Shown piece by piece: positions 8,112-15,080 of a stretch of 16,994 nucleotides of DNA. Where the stretch lies: contig JANMSE010000303.1 of NCBI GenBank assembly GCA_031389045.1, positions 1 through 16,994 of the forward strand, read 5' to 3'. The number at the start of each line of letters is the position of its first letter. Positions within the stretch are counted from its first letter, which is position 1. The position numbers and the translations under genes were made by a program. This DNA comes from JABFSC01 sp031389045. Lineage in GTDB: Bacteria; Desulfobacterota; Binatia; Bin18. The notes beneath the pieces are model-generated. The model worked only from the letters and a program-made list of their open reading frames with translations. It ran no database searches and was not told the DNA's origin.

Positions 8112-8444
8112 ATGAAAGCAGACAAGAGAAAACGACTGGAGACGGCGGGTTGGCGAGTGGGCTCAGCAAGCGAGTTTCTTGGACTCACCGAGGAGGAGAC
8201 CGCCCTCATTGAGATCAAGATTGATCTCGCGAAAGCAGTGAAGACTGAGCGGATTCGTCACCATCTCACCCAAGAGGAGTTAGGAAAATTGCTGGGGTCC
8301 AGCCAATCGCGCGTGGCCAAGATGGAAGTGGGAGACTCCACCGTCAGCATTGATTTGCTCGTGCGTTCCTTGTTGAGGCTGGGAGTGAACAGACGGGCAT
8401 TGATTCGACACCTGAGCCCGTCAACAAGCCAGCGTGCGGCTTGA
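8112..8444 (+). CDS. XRE-family antitoxin of the HigB-like pair
   Basis: This 110-residue protein carries a helix-turn-helix of the Cro/CI type in its second half. The helices read T-Q-E-E-L-G-K-L-L-G and S-S-Q-S-R-V-A-K-M-E, followed by the usual hydrophobic helices. The basic N-terminal third (K-A-D-K-R-K-R-L-E) probably binds the toxin. It starts 2 nt after the toxin stop, and GGAG at 8102-8105 in the toxin's last codons serves as its RBS, so the two are translationally linked. It should neutralise the toxin and repress the operon. It is convergent with the MFS gene. Confidence 0.87.
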   Translation: MKADKRKRLETAGWRVGSASEFLGLTEEETALIEIKIDLAKAVKTERIRHHLTQEELGKLLGSSQSRVAKMEVGDSTVSIDLLVRSLLRLGVNRRALIRHLSPSTSQRAA

Positions 8445-8460
8445 CAAACGCGCGAAGACT

Positions 8461-8476
8461 TCCGTCGTCTGACGGA
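8461..8476. terminator. Weak hairpin between convergent genes
   Basis: TCCGTC (8461-8466) pairs with GACGGA (8471-8476) around a 4-nt loop in the 72-bp gap between the antitoxin and MFS stop codons. No T tract follows on either strand, so termination is only suggested by position. Confidence 0.25.
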
Positions 8477-8516
8477 CACGCACCCAGCCTTGATGCTACC
8501 GCATAGGCTACCCGCA

Positions 8517-9752
8517 TCAAGAACCTGTCTTTGGCCTCTCGTCTTCCAGCCACGGCACCAGCACCCAACACAACGCGGTGAACGTGGCACTCGTCACGAT
8601 CAACGGACTGAGCCCGCTGTGATCGTACACCCAGCCGCCGAGAATGTTGCCCCAACTCTTGCTGATGTTGAGCGTGGACATCAGCAAGGCGAAGATCGTT
8701 CCTTCCGCGCGGGGCGGGCAGGCGCGTGCCGCCAGGTCCAGCACGGCAAGGTGCGTAATTTGCGTGAGCAAGCCGGAGACAAAAAACAACACGACCGCCG
8801 ACTTCGTCCCCACGAGTCCGATAAAGCAGAGCGTCGAAATCACACCGAGCGTGACACTGATGTGGAGCAGTCGATTGAGGGGAACGGCGTGCAAGGAGAC
8901 GAAAAACCATAACGCCCCCAGCATCCCGCCGATGTTACTCAGTGCGCCTAACGTCCCAATGAACATTTTCGAGAAACCGAGCACATCGGTCTGATAATAC
9001 AGCAGCGGGGTCCCTAACGACGGGCTGAAATTCCACAGCGCGAGAAAGCCCATCACCAGCCAGAGCGGGCGCGAGCGTGACGCCGTCCGCAAGGCGACGA
9101 CGGTGTCGCGGCGGCGTTCTTGGGTGATCCGTACTCGTGGTTCTTGCACCAGTGTCAGGGTCACTAGCAGCGTGAGCAGCGGAAAGGCGGCGACAAGCAG
9201 AAACACCGCTTGTGGGGACGCGTGAGCGGACAGATAGCCACCACCAAACTGGGCGAGCACCAGCGCGAGACTCAGCGCGGCCCATTGCAAGGCTTGAAAA
9301 CTCCCGGTGAGTCCCAAGGGTCGCCCCGCATCGACCATCAAGGCATCGGTCATCACATCACAAAACGCCAGCGTGGCCGCGCATAGGGTGCACAGCGTCA
9401 GCAACACGCTGTACTGCGCGGGGAGCAGGAACAACGCGATCCACCCCAGGCAGCCAAGAGTCGCCATCAGCATGAGGTAACTCTTGCGGTGATAGCCAAC
9501 GAAGGGAAACAGATCGGAGACAAAACCATAGAGTGGTTTGAGTGTCCAACCGAACCCGACCACCGCCCAGAAAACCCCGGCCTCGGTGGCGGAGAGTCCC
9601 ATCCGTTCCTTCAAGAGGTGCTGAAGCGGGAGATTGGCGAGTCCAGAAGAGAGATCGGCGAACCCTTGGGCAAAATAGGCCAGGGCAAAAAAGAGCGAGA
9701 GCTGCCGGACCCCTGGGTGGCGAAGGGGGAGGAGCGCGTGTCGATCAATCAC
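8517..9752 (-). CDS. BT1-type MFS transporter
   Basis: This 411-residue polytopic protein has about 12 hydrophobic segments and the loop K-P-L-Y-G-F-V-S-D-L-F-P-F-V-G-Y-H-R-K-S-Y-L between TM2 and TM3. That loop is the hallmark of the folate-biopterin transporter (BT1, PF03092) branch of the major facilitator superfamily. A later F-C-D-V-M-T-D-A-L-M-V-D segment fits the same family. BT1 proteins in protists move folates or pterins, but bacterial members are mostly uncharacterised, so the substrate is open. It starts with GTG overlapping the glutathione S-transferase stop by 4 nt (GTGA), so the two are cotranscribed and translationally coupled. Confidence 0.87.
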   Translation of the reverse strand: MIDRHALLPLRHPGVRQLSLFFALAYFAQGFADLSSGLANLPLQHLLKERMGLSATEAGVFWAVVGFGWTLKPLYGFVSDLFPFVGYHRKSYLMLMATLGCLGWIALFLLPAQYSVLLTLCTLCAATLAFCDVMTDALMVDAGRPLGLTGSFQALQWAALSLALVLAQFGGGYLSAHASPQAVFLLVAAFPLLTLLVTLTLVQEPRVRITQERRRDTVVALRTASRSRPLWLVMGFLALWNFSPSLGTPLLYYQTDVLGFSKMFIGTLGALSNIGGMLGALWFFVSLHAVPLNRLLHISVTLGVISTLCFIGLVGTKSAVVLFFVSGLLTQITHLAVLDLAARACPPRAEGTIFALLMSTLNISKSWGNILGGWVYDHSGLSPLIVTSATFTALCWVLVPWLEDERPKTGS

Positions 9753-10327
9753 GCGGATACACTTGGCCGCGTCTTCATCGCGGCGTACCAGCGGCTCAGG
9801 TTGGTCCAGGCTGGGTCAAGGGTGAACTGGCCGCCGTGATGCGCGGTGTCGAGCGCGATGAGCAGTGTGATGTCGGCGATGGAAAATTGGCCCGCGAGCC
9901 ACGCCTTGCCGTGCAAGCCGTCATTGAGGAGCGCCAGACGCGCCGTCAAGGTTTTCCGCGCGTGATCGGACACCTCACCTTTTGAGAGCACCATGCGCGA
10001 CGCGGTGAGATAAGCCCCGATTTCACAACGCCGCTCCCACATCCGCACCAGCGCGCGCGTCACCGGGTCCGCGCCGAGTAACGATGGCGTGGGATACAGC
10101 TCCTCCAGATATTCCATGATCGCCAAGGATTCGGCGATCACCGTGCCATCGTCGAGTTCGAGAATCGGCACGCCAGCGAATGAGTTCTTCGTCAGGAACT
10201 CCGGGGTGCGTTGGGCGCCGGCGTACAGGTCCAACTCCTTGGTCGGGAGCGTCAGTCCTTTTTCGGCCACATAGATGCGAACTTTCCGGGGATTCGGGGC
10301 ACGGCGAGTATCAAGATAGAGTAACAT
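9749..10327 (-). CDS. Glutathione S-transferase family protein
   Basis: This 192-residue protein has an N-terminal thioredoxin-like domain and an all-helical C-terminal domain. The first turn reads R-R-A-P-N-P-R-K-V. The cis-proline is Pro54 (G-V-P-I-L), and the glutathione-contact pair Glu66-Ser67 (A-E-S-L-A-I) is in place. The C-terminal signature is F-S-I-A-D-I-T-L-L. No Ser or Cys stands at the usual catalytic site in the first turn (it reads T-R-R-A-P), so the chemistry is uncertain. AGGAGG (10336-10341 on the complementary strand) sits eight bases before the ATG. The downstream overlapping transporter gene suggests the pair handles one substrate or its conjugate. Confidence 0.9.
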   Translation of the reverse strand: MLLYLDTRRAPNPRKVRIYVAEKGLTLPTKELDLYAGAQRTPEFLTKNSFAGVPILELDDGTVIAESLAIMEYLEELYPTPSLLGADPVTRALVRMWERRCEIGAYLTASRMVLSKGEVSDHARKTLTARLALLNDGLHGKAWLAGQFSIADITLLIALDTAHHGGQFTLDPAWTNLSRWYAAMKTRPSVSA

Positions 10328-10397
10328 CGGTCATTCCTCCTGGGTGGCGGTATACCGTACCGTGAAAAGAAAGACAAAAGGGGAAACGCCTGTCATC

Positions 10398-10557
10398 GTC
10401 CATTTGTAAGCGTTCAGCTATCAGCGCTCAGCAGTCAGCCAGACAAGAAAACACAGAGGATTTCGTCCAACTTCTCCCACACCAGAGGCCCCAGGGTACG
10501 GATATCCTTGTTTTTGCTGAAAGCTGAAAGCTGACGGCTGAACGCTTACGTCCATTT
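10398..10557. mobile_element. MITE-like element with IS66-type ends and 8-bp duplication
   Basis: The 144-bp element spans 10406-10549. Its ends are a perfect 13-bp inverted repeat, GTAAGCGTTCAGC (10406-10418) and its complement (10537-10549), and pairing continues with mismatches to about 33 bp. It is flanked by an 8-bp direct repeat GTCCATTT (10398-10405 and 10550-10557), as expected for a target duplication. IS66-family ends typically begin GTAA and make 8-bp duplications. No transposase is encoded, so it would move only with help from an IS66-like element elsewhere. Both arms are made of 7-nt units ending in TCAGC. Confidence 0.75.
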
Positions 10558-10595
10558 TTGCCTTTTGCCTTTTGCCTTTTGCCTTTTGCCTTTTG
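10556..10595 (+). repeat. TTTTGCC heptanucleotide tandem repeat (5 copies)
   Basis: Five perfect 7-nt units run from 10556 to 10590, then a partial unit, then degenerating CTTT/TTGAC-like sequence up to about 10630. The first unit overlaps the right target duplication of the MITE-like element by two bases. Confidence 0.9.
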
Positions 10596-10667
10596 ATTTT
10601 TCCCCCTCGCCCTTTGACTTTCGCCTGCTTCCTCATAGAATCGCCGAGGCGAAAAGAGGAAACGATA

Positions 10668-11870
10668 ATGGATGTACTCATCACCTGTCCGTCACAACGA
10701 GATCGGACCGCGATCGCGAACCTATCGGGGTATCGGTTTCATCTGCTGGATGCGCCGTTGAATCCCCGCACGCCATCGCCCGAACTCGATCTGCTCGCCT
10801 ACGTGGACCAGTGTCGTGACTACATTCGGACGCATCATATTGACGCGATCTATTACTCCCGTGATGTGGCGGACTTGGTGGCGGCGGCGTTATGCGAGGA
10901 GTTTGGTTATCGTGGCCCCAGTGTCGAGTCGGTGTTCCTCTGTCTGCACAAGTATTACACCCGCCGGGTTGAGCCCTCTCCGATTCGCTGTGAGGCGATT
11001 GATCTCAGCGACGCGCACCCCCAGGTCGCGTCGTACCCGTGCTACATCAAACCGCCGTGGCTGAATCTCGGCATTTTGGGATTTAAGCTCGACTCCGCCG
11101 AAGACTTACGCAAAGCACTCGCCATCGCCAAGCGCGACTACGGGTCGTGGTCACCGCTCTACTATCCTTTTTTTCGACGGTACGTGGATCAACACAAGTA
11201 TCCGCTCGCGACACGGGACATCATGCTAGTCGAGGAGTTCGTTGATGGGCCACAAGTGACGGTGGAGGGCTGGGTGTGTGAGGGCCAGGCGCATATCTGG
11301 GCGATTACCGACACCAACACGTATCCGGGCACGCGCGTGATCGACAACTTTTCCTTGCCCTCGCGCCACTCACCCGCGATGCAGGCGCTGCTCGCCGAGC
11401 GCGCGCAGGCCGCGATTCACAGTGTCGGGCTGAACAACGGCTTCTTCAACATCGAGTTTTGGTGTCACGAGGATTCCGTCACCCTGACCGAAATTAACGG
11501 ACGCGCGGCGACATGCTTCTACAACTTATATCGGCACTGTTTGCAGTCGTGCATTTATGAAGCGGGGTTAGCGCTGGCTTGTGGCCAAAAACCGATTGTC
11601 CCCAATCCGGCCACTGGCGTGGTTGGCGGTCAGTTCAATTTCATCACGTTTGACGAGGGCTGGGCGGAGAATCTTTTCGATTACGACCGCGCGCGCGACA
11701 TGCCGGAATTGACGCTGTACTGGCGGCCAGGCGAGCGCGTGAAGCAAATGAGCGAGTTCGGTATCGTGCTGGCGCAGATTGATCTCTTTGGCAACAGTTA
11801 TGAAGAAATCCACGCGGAGGCGGAACGGCTGCGGCGGGGGGTACTGAAGAAAGTAGTCAGTAGTCAGTAG
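10668..11870 (+). CDS. ATP-grasp ligase beside the egt genes
   Basis: This 400-residue protein has an ATP-grasp fold. Lys128 (Y-I-K-P-P-W) lies near the ATP site, the hinge is V188-E-E-F, and Glu263 (F-N-I-E-F) with Glu275 and Asn277 (T-E-I-N-G-R) supply the metal/phosphate site. Such enzymes join a carboxylate to an amine or thiol through an acyl phosphate. The substrate is unknown. Its place directly before egtC-egtB-egtD, with no EgtA in view, makes a role in supplying gamma-glutamylcysteine or in tailoring a thiol product plausible, but that is inference. GAGG about nine bases upstream supports ATG 10668; the longer upstream frame is repeat translation. The stop codon lies inside a TAGTCAG repeat. 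Confidence 0.85.
   Translation: MDVLITCPSQRDRTAIANLSGYRFHLLDAPLNPRTPSPELDLLAYVDQCRDYIRTHHIDAIYYSRDVADLVAAALCEEFGYRGPSVESVFLCLHKYYTRRVEPSPIRCEAIDLSDAHPQVASYPCYIKPPWLNLGILGFKLDSAEDLRKALAIAKRDYGSWSPLYYPFFRRYVDQHKYPLATRDIMLVEEFVDGPQVTVEGWVCEGQAHIWAITDTNTYPGTRVIDNFSLPSRHSPAMQALLAERAQAAIHSVGLNNGFFNIEFWCHEDSVTLTEINGRAATCFYNLYRHCLQSCIYEAGLALACGQKPIVPNPATGVVGGQFNFITFDEGWAENLFDYDRARDMPELTLYWRPGERVKQMSEFGIVLAQIDLFGNSYEEIHAEAERLRRGVLKKVVSSQ
11854..11870 (+). repeat. TAGTCAG heptanucleotide repeat covering a stop codon
   Basis: Two full TAGTCAG units and a partial third (TAG) form the last codons and stop (11868-11870) of the ATP-grasp gene, giving the C-terminal residues S-S-Q. Gain of the repeat may have reset the end of the gene. 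Confidence 0.8.
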
Positions 11871-11882
11871 AAAAAACGGGAA

Positions 11883-11919
11883 AGAGGACAACCGTCACAG
11901 CTCCCTGTCCTCTGTTTTA
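11883..11919 (+). terminator. Probable intrinsic terminator after the ATP-grasp gene
   Basis: AGAGGACA (11883-11890) pairs perfectly with TGTCCTCT (11906-11913) across a 15-nt loop, followed by GTTTTA. An A-rich run before the stem gives a T tract on the other strand, so it could stop transcription both ways. The long loop makes it imperfect. If active, it separates the ATP-grasp gene from egtC. Confidence 0.5.
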
Positions 11920-11920
11920 T

Positions 11921-11939
11921 GGGTGCGCGGAGCGCACCC
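11921..11939. promoter_or_regulatory. GC-rich hairpin in the egtC leader
   Basis: GGGTGCGC (11921-11928) pairs perfectly with GCGCACCC (11932-11939) around a 3-nt loop. No T tract follows. It may be a leader structure or repeat-derived; its role is unknown. Confidence 0.4.
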
Positions 11940-11940
11940 G

Positions 11941-11968
11941 ACTCCGAACCCCGAACCCCGAACTCCGA
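11941..11968 (+). repeat. ACYCCGA heptanucleotide repeat in the egtC leader (4 copies)
   Basis: Four 7-nt units (ACTCCGA, ACCCCGA twice, ACTCCGA) fill the space just before the egtC start, where a ribosome binding site would normally lie. Confidence 0.88.
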
Positions 11969-11979
11969 ACTTTCCCCCC

Positions 11980-12795
11980 ATGTGTCGCTTCATCGCCTAT
12001 CTCGGCCCCCCCGTCACTCTGGCTCGCGTCGTCAGCGAACCGGAGCATTCACTTATTGTGCAAAGCTATCAACCCGCCGAGATGACTTCCGGGACCGTGA
12101 ACGTCGATGGCTTTGGGGTTGGCTGGTACAACCGCGCGGTCGATCCCACTCCGTGTGTCTACACCAACATCTGCCCGATCTGGAGTGATCGTAATTTACC
12201 GGGTCTGAGCAAACATGTGGCCTCCGACTGCATCTTCGCCAACGTGCGTAGCGCCACGCCGGGTCAGGCTGTCGATCAGAGCAACTGCCAGCCGTTCGCC
12301 TATCGACAACTGCTGTTCATGCACAATGGCTTTATCGAGAACTTTCGAGCGACCCTGATGCGCCCGATCCGCGATGCGCTCCATGACGAATACTACACGG
12401 CCATCGGCGGCTCGACCGATTCCGAACATATCTTCGCGCTGTTCTTGCATAACCTGCACGGGCAGGCGGCGTCCGTGGAGGCCATGACCGTAGCACTGAC
12501 GGAAACGATCCAGCAGTTGAGTGCTTGGGCCGAGGACCGTAGTGTCCGTGTTGCCGTCAATGTCGCGATTACCGATGGGGACTGCGTCGTGGCTTCTCGC
12601 TTCGCCAATACCGGCCCCGCGCCGTCGCTCTACTATGCGCGGACACCCACGTTTTTCCCACACGCCACGGTCGTGGCCTCGGAACGGCCCTTCGCCGATC
12701 CGCAGTGGCAAACAGTTGAAGAAGATACGATCATCGGGTTCACCAATCCGGGCAGTATCCAGCAGACCCGGATTCCCATCACGAGGAACAGATGA
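11980..12795 (+). CDS. egtC: EgtC: gamma-glutamyl-hercynylcysteine sulfoxide amidohydrolase
   Basis: This 271-residue protein is a class II glutamine-amidotransferase-type hydrolase. It begins M-C-R-F-I-A-Y-L-G, so Cys2 becomes the N-terminal nucleophile after Met removal, which fixes the start at ATG 11980. Later landmarks are G-F-G-V-G-W-Y (about 41-47), F-A-N-V-R-S-A-T-P-G and the H-N-G-F loop. In ergothioneine synthesis EgtC removes glutamate from the EgtB product to leave hercynylcysteine sulfoxide. The assignment rests on family plus the adjacent egtB and egtD. The stop overlaps the egtB start (ATGA). No Shine-Dalgarno is visible; the leader is C-rich and repeat-filled. Confidence 0.9.
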   Translation: MCRFIAYLGPPVTLARVVSEPEHSLIVQSYQPAEMTSGTVNVDGFGVGWYNRAVDPTPCVYTNICPIWSDRNLPGLSKHVASDCIFANVRSATPGQAVDQSNCQPFAYRQLLFMHNGFIENFRATLMRPIRDALHDEYYTAIGGSTDSEHIFALFLHNLHGQAASVEAMTVALTETIQQLSAWAEDRSVRVAVNVAITDGDCVVASRFANTGPAPSLYYARTPTFFPHATVVASERPFADPQWQTVEEDTIIGFTNPGSIQQTRIPITRNR

Positions 12796-14042
12796 GCCCC
12801 GCGCTTGCCATTCGCCGCGCGATGGAAGCGACACGAGCGAACACCCTGCGCCTCTTCGCCTCCATTGATGACGCGGATTTCCGTCACCAAGCGCATCCAG
12901 ACTTTAGTCCGGTCGGGTGGCACCTCGGCCATATTGGCGTCACCGAAGGGTACTGGATTCTCCAGCAGTGCCAGGGCGAGGCCCCGCGGTCGGCGTTCTA
13001 CGATTCCTTCTTTACGCCGACGGATAACCCGAAGCCGAACCGAGTGCACTTGCCCGCGCGTGGCGAGATGCTCGACTATCTCGCGACTATTCGCGAGTCC
13101 GTTTTGACGTTTCTCGCGCGCACCGAGTTTCCCGCCGCCCATCCGTTGTTAGGGGAAGCCAACATTTTCAACATGCTCCTTCAACATGAGGAACAGCATA
13201 ATGAGACGATCCTCTTGATCCTCCGTCTGCTCGCGGCGGAACGACATGATGCGGAACACCCGCACGCGCTCAATCCCCCAATCCTTCTTCCGCCAGACGC
13301 GACACGACCCGCGCTCATTGAGCATGCGATGGTACATGTTCCCGCTGGTCCGTTGCTCATGGGCAGTGATGAACGAGGAACGACGCTGGACAATGAACGA
13401 CCGCGACACGTGGTCGCGGTGGGTGACTTCGAGATCGACCGTTATCCGGTGAGCAATCGCGAGTTTCTCCGATTCGTTTTGGCGGGTGGCTACGAATGTC
13501 CACAATGGTGGAGTGCGGAGGGATGGCGATGGCGCGTGCAACAACGGATCACGCAGCCGTTGTACTGGCGTCAAGCAGCAACTGGAGAATGGCTGGAAAT
13601 AGGCGATGGGTCTGTCGCTCCGTTGGAGCTTGACCGACCGGTGATGCACGTGAGTTGGTACGAAGCCGAGGCTTACGCACGTGCCGTGGAGAAGCGGCTG
13701 CCAACGGAAGCCGAATGGGAAAAAGCTGCGCGGTGTGGAGTTTTGGCCATGACTGGTTACGCGTGGGAATGGACCTCGACGTGGTTCCACCCGTACCCTG
13801 GATTTGTCGCGCACCCGTATGTTGGATATTCGGTTCCGTATTTTGATCACCGACATCGAATCCTCCGTGGTGGCTCATGGGCAACCCACGCGTGGGCAAC
13901 CCTCTCGCATGTCCGCCGTCCGACTTTTCGCAATTGGTATCAGCCGGGGGTGCGCGCAGTCTTCGCGGGCATTCGGTGTGCGCGCGATCGTGCCGGCGGA
14001 GAGGTCAACGAAACCCCTCCGGCGACCGAGGGCTTGCACTAA
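12792..14042 (+). CDS. egtB: EgtB: hercynine oxygenase (sulfoxide synthase)
   Basis: This 416-residue protein has an N-terminal DinB-like four-helix domain and a C-terminal FGE-sulfatase/C-type-lectin-like domain. The nonheme-iron ligands are expected to be His47 (W-H-L-G-H) and the H-E-E-Q-H-N-E motif, His132 and His136. The FGE domain shows H-V-P-A-G-P-L-L-M-G, R-L-P-T-E-A-E-W-E-K-A-A, W-E-W-T and R-I-L-R-G-G-S-W. It should join hercynine to gamma-glutamylcysteine using O2. Between E-K-A-A-R and W-E-W-T only about 10 residues remain; mycobacterial EgtB has a much longer loop there, though shorter versions exist. Coupled to egtC by ATGA overlap; egtD follows after 27 bp. Confidence 0.92.
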   Translation: MSPALAIRRAMEATRANTLRLFASIDDADFRHQAHPDFSPVGWHLGHIGVTEGYWILQQCQGEAPRSAFYDSFFTPTDNPKPNRVHLPARGEMLDYLATIRESVLTFLARTEFPAAHPLLGEANIFNMLLQHEEQHNETILLILRLLAAERHDAEHPHALNPPILLPPDATRPALIEHAMVHVPAGPLLMGSDERGTTLDNERPRHVVAVGDFEIDRYPVSNREFLRFVLAGGYECPQWWSAEGWRWRVQQRITQPLYWRQAATGEWLEIGDGSVAPLELDRPVMHVSWYEAEAYARAVEKRLPTEAEWEKAARCGVLAMTGYAWEWTSTWFHPYPGFVAHPYVGYSVPYFDHRHRILRGGSWATHAWATLSHVRRPTFRNWYQPGVRAVFAGIRCARDRAGGEVNETPPATEGLH

Positions 14043-14069
14043 CGATTCTCATAGGCAAACTGAGGCGCT

Positions 14070-15077
14070 GTGAGTACACAAAACCATGCCATCAATAGCT
14101 CTCGTTCGCGGATTCACACGCCGGTCGAGATTCACTCGCAGTTCCGCGAGGATGTCCGCATTGGGCTTCAACACCCGCGCAAAACGATTCCGCCCAAGTA
14201 TTTCTATGATGCGCACGGCTCCCTGCTCTTCGAGCAAATCTGCCAGCAGCCTGAGTATTATCTGACGCGCACGGAGGCGCTGATTCTGCGGAACCACGCG
14301 GCGGACGTGGTGGATATTGTGGGGAACAGCACGGTTGTCGAGCTGGGCAGTGGTAGCGCGGTGAAAACCCGCCTGCTTTTCGATGAGTACCAACGACGGG
14401 AGCAGGCGCTTCACTACGTGCCCATCGACATCAGTGCCTCAATGCTTGAAGAATCGGCCCGTACCCTCACGACCGTCTACCCGCGGCTTCAGATTGATGG
14501 ACTGGCCACTGACTATTGGCACGGACTGGCCGCGCTTCCCCAAACGCACACGCGGTTGGTGCTGTTCCTGGGGAGCAATCTGGGCAATTTTACGCTCGCG
14601 GAACAGGAACAACTCTTCGCGCAGCTTGCCCGTACTCTACAACCCGGAGACTACTTCTTGATCGGCTTGGATTTGCGCAAACCGATCTCCGTGCTGGAAC
14701 CCGCCTATAACGACGCGGCTGGCGTCACCGCCGCTTTTAACCTGAATCTGCTGGAGCGCATGAATCGCGAACTGGCCGCGCGCTTCGACACCTCGACCTT
14801 CGCGCATCACGCCTTTTACAACAGGGACCAGCATCAGGTGGAAATGCACTTGCGCAGCACGATTCCACAAGAAGTGACAATCTCCGCTCTCGACATGCGG
14901 GTCGCGTTTCGCGTGGACGAAACGATTCATACGGAAATCTCACGCAAGTTCGAGCCGGCGGAGGTGCGTGCCCAACTCGCGCGCCACGGCTTTACGCCGC
15001 GCGCGCAATGGGCGGATGAGCGTGAGTGGTTTCTGGTGTCGCTCTTTCAATATACTGGAACCGCTCCCACCCCTTAG
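14070..15077 (+). CDS. egtD: EgtD: L-histidine N-alpha-methyltransferase
   Basis: This 335-residue SAM-dependent methyltransferase converts histidine to hercynine, the first committed step of ergothioneine synthesis. It shows the family hallmarks P-P-K-Y-F-Y-D-A-H-G-S, P-E-Y-Y-L-T-R-T-E, the SAM loop V-E-L-G-S-G-S, F-L-G-S-N-L-G-N-F, and the histidine-binding T-E-I-S near the C-terminus (Glu289, Ser291). Length and motif order match EgtD closely. It starts with GTG, with GAGG at 14062-14065 upstream at short spacing. It lies 27 bp after egtB, and the asparaginase-like gene begins 3 nt after its stop, so all probably share a transcript. Confidence 0.94.
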   Translation: MSTQNHAINSSRSRIHTPVEIHSQFREDVRIGLQHPRKTIPPKYFYDAHGSLLFEQICQQPEYYLTRTEALILRNHAADVVDIVGNSTVVELGSGSAVKTRLLFDEYQRREQALHYVPIDISASMLEESARTLTTVYPRLQIDGLATDYWHGLAALPQTHTRLVLFLGSNLGNFTLAEQEQLFAQLARTLQPGDYFLIGLDLRKPISVLEPAYNDAAGVTAAFNLNLLERMNRELAARFDTSTFAHHAFYNRDQHQVEMHLRSTIPQEVTISALDMRVAFRVDETIHTEISRKFEPAEVRAQLARHGFTPRAQWADEREWFLVSLFQYTGTAPTP

Positions 15078-15080
15078 CCA

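Larger units (their letters stand above)
10328..10667. other. 340-bp gap with mobile-element and tandem-repeat DNA, no gene
   Basis: I find no credible gene here. The ATP-grasp reading frame extends upstream into the TTTTGCC repeats, but that part is low-complexity translation with no family match. The stretch holds the RBS and probably the promoter of the minus-strand glutathione S-transferase, a MITE-like element (10406-10549), five TTTTGCC units, and the RBS of the ATP-grasp gene at about 10655-10658. Confidence 0.75.

Noticed and set aside
10406..10595. CRISPR-like array from the repeated TCAGC and TTTTGCC units
   Set aside because: Units are 7 nt and contiguous, with no spacers and no cas genes.
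10572..10667. Extended start of the ATP-grasp protein at 10572
   Set aside because: The 32 extra residues are translation of the TTTTGCC repeats and the bases after them; a proper RBS precedes ATG 10668.
11923..11979. Extended start of EgtC at GTG 11923
   Set aside because: It would bury the catalytic Cys2, and the added residues are translated hairpin and 7-nt repeats.
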